NCBI GenBank assembly: GCA_945637645.1
Contig: CALZDK010000093.1
Location: 1 to 7,833, forward strand
From: an uncultured Prevotella sp.
Lineage (GTDB): Bacteria > Bacteroidota > Bacteroidia > Bacteroidales > Bacteroidaceae
DNA length: 7,833 nt
Direction of reading: 5' to 3'
Position 1 is the stretch's first letter. Each line of letters opens with the position of its first letter. A program made the position numbers and the translations under genes. Under the pieces are notes generated by a model, which saw only the letters and a list, made by a program, of their open reading frames with translations, searched no databases and was not told where the DNA came from. Below, piece after piece: positions 7,587-7,833 of this stretch.

Positions 7587-7651
7587 ACAAGTGTGTTCAT
7601 ACCCTTTGGAACAAGTGTCTCAACAGGCTTGGAGTAAGTTGTGCAACGTCG
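7559..7651. repeat. Degenerate tandem repeat family A (TGG-ACAAGTGT type, 23-24 bp period)
   Basis: Units start with TGGTACAGTCGTGAC (7559), TGGTACAAGTGT (7583), TGGAACAAGTGT (7607) and TGGAGTAAGTTGT (7630), at steps of 24, 24 and 23 bp. ACAAGTGT is exact in two units. TGGT also occurs at 7512 and 7536 in the same phase, so the beat may begin at the end of the DUF2264 gene. The units are strongly diverged outside the core, so the family is moderately supported. Confidence 0.55.
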
Positions 7652-7665
7652 TATTCTTAGTAACG

Positions 7666-7731
7666 TAACGTTACGTTACAGCAAACATAACGTTAGGTTT
7701 CTGCAAACGTAACGTTGCGTTGAAATAAACG
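7666..7731. repeat. Tandem repeat family B (TAACGTT type, three 22-bp units)
   Basis: Three consecutive 22-bp units begin at 7666, 7688 and 7710 with TAACGTTACGTT, TAACGTTAGGTT and TAACGTTGCGTT. Units one and two both continue to GCAAAC, and unit three ends AATAAAC. Each contains the self-complementary core AACGTT. The first unit is part of a 20-bp perfect palindrome at 7660-7679. Confidence 0.8.
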
Positions 7732-7793
7732 ACAAGTCGATTTGGGCTGAACGACAAGTCGATTTGGGCTAAACGACAAGTCGATTTCACGGA
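7728..7793. repeat. Tandem repeat family C (AACGACAAGTCGATTT, three 22-bp units)
   Basis: Three adjacent 22-bp units start at 7728, 7750 and 7772. The first 16 bases, AACGACAAGTCGATTT, are identical in all three. The first two units continue GGGCT and differ only in their last base, while the third diverges to CACGGA. Each carries the dyad CGAC-AA-GTCG. There are no unique spacers between units, so this is a tandem array and not a CRISPR. Confidence 0.92.
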
Positions 7794-7833
7794 TTCCTAT
7801 ATACCATTAATTATGTTGAATGCTTAGCGCAAG
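7794..7833. other. A/T-rich end of window, no gene seen
   Basis: After the last repeat the sequence turns A/T-rich. The ATG at 7812 reaches a stop after four codons, and no TAnnTTTG promoter is visible. The intergenic region after 7517 therefore continues past the window edge, and what lies downstream is unknown. Confidence 0.6.

Noticed and set aside
7600..7608. TACCCTTTG as a plus-strand promoter -7 element
   Set aside because: It has one base too many between TA and TTTG, and there is no -33 element at proper distance.
7682..7689. Minus-strand TATGTTTG matching the -7 promoter consensus
   Set aside because: The nearest TTTG upstream on that strand is only 14 nt away instead of about 19, and it recurs simply because of the repeat unit; no gene lies downstream on that strand.
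7666..7793. CRISPR array
   Set aside because: The units follow each other directly at 22 bp with no unique spacers, and no cas gene is seen.

Overview
The window looks like part of a polysaccharide utilisation locus (PUL) from a Bacteroidota chromosome, most likely a gut or rumen Prevotella-type organism. Reasons: an adjacent susC/susD pair, A/T-rich gene leaders without Shine-Dalgarno sequences, a Bacteroidetes-type promoter with a perfect TAnnTTTG -7 element, and a lipoprotein signal followed by an acidic +6 region. The genus is inferred from general protein style, not from a marker gene.

Layout. (1) 1-696 is the 3' part of a family GH43 glycoside hydrolase whose 5' end lies outside the window. 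(2) 737-3994 is a complete SusC-type TonB-dependent outer-membrane transporter. (3) 4011-6020 is its SusD-type surface lipoprotein. These three genes are on the + strand with gaps of 40 and 16 bp and no recognisable promoter between them, so they probably form one transcript. (4) 6021-6251 holds a long imperfect inverted repeat, a strong intrinsic terminator and a Bacteroidetes promoter, packed head to tail. (5) 6252-7517 is a secreted DUF2264-family protein with its own promoter. (6) 7518-7833 has no gene. It contains a long near-perfect hairpin followed by short tandem repeats with a 22-24 bp period in at least three sequence families.

Working model. SusD captures a glycan at the cell surface, SusC imports oligosaccharides using TonB energy, and GH43 plus the DUF2264 protein trim the side chains or backbone. 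The GH43 fragment belongs to the group containing exo-beta-1,3-galactanases and related arabinogalactan enzymes. It carries a Glu and a Gln at the spacing expected for that group's unusual acid/base pair. DUF2264-like proteins occur in arabinogalactan PULs, so a type II arabinogalactan or similar plant glycan is a plausible but unproven substrate. No sensor (HTCS, SusR or ECF sigma/anti-sigma) and no SusE-like surface glycan-binding protein is present in the window.

The least explained part is the 7512-7793 repeat region. A run of eight G residues early in susC, where a one-base slip in either direction stops translation within a few codons, also deserves attention.
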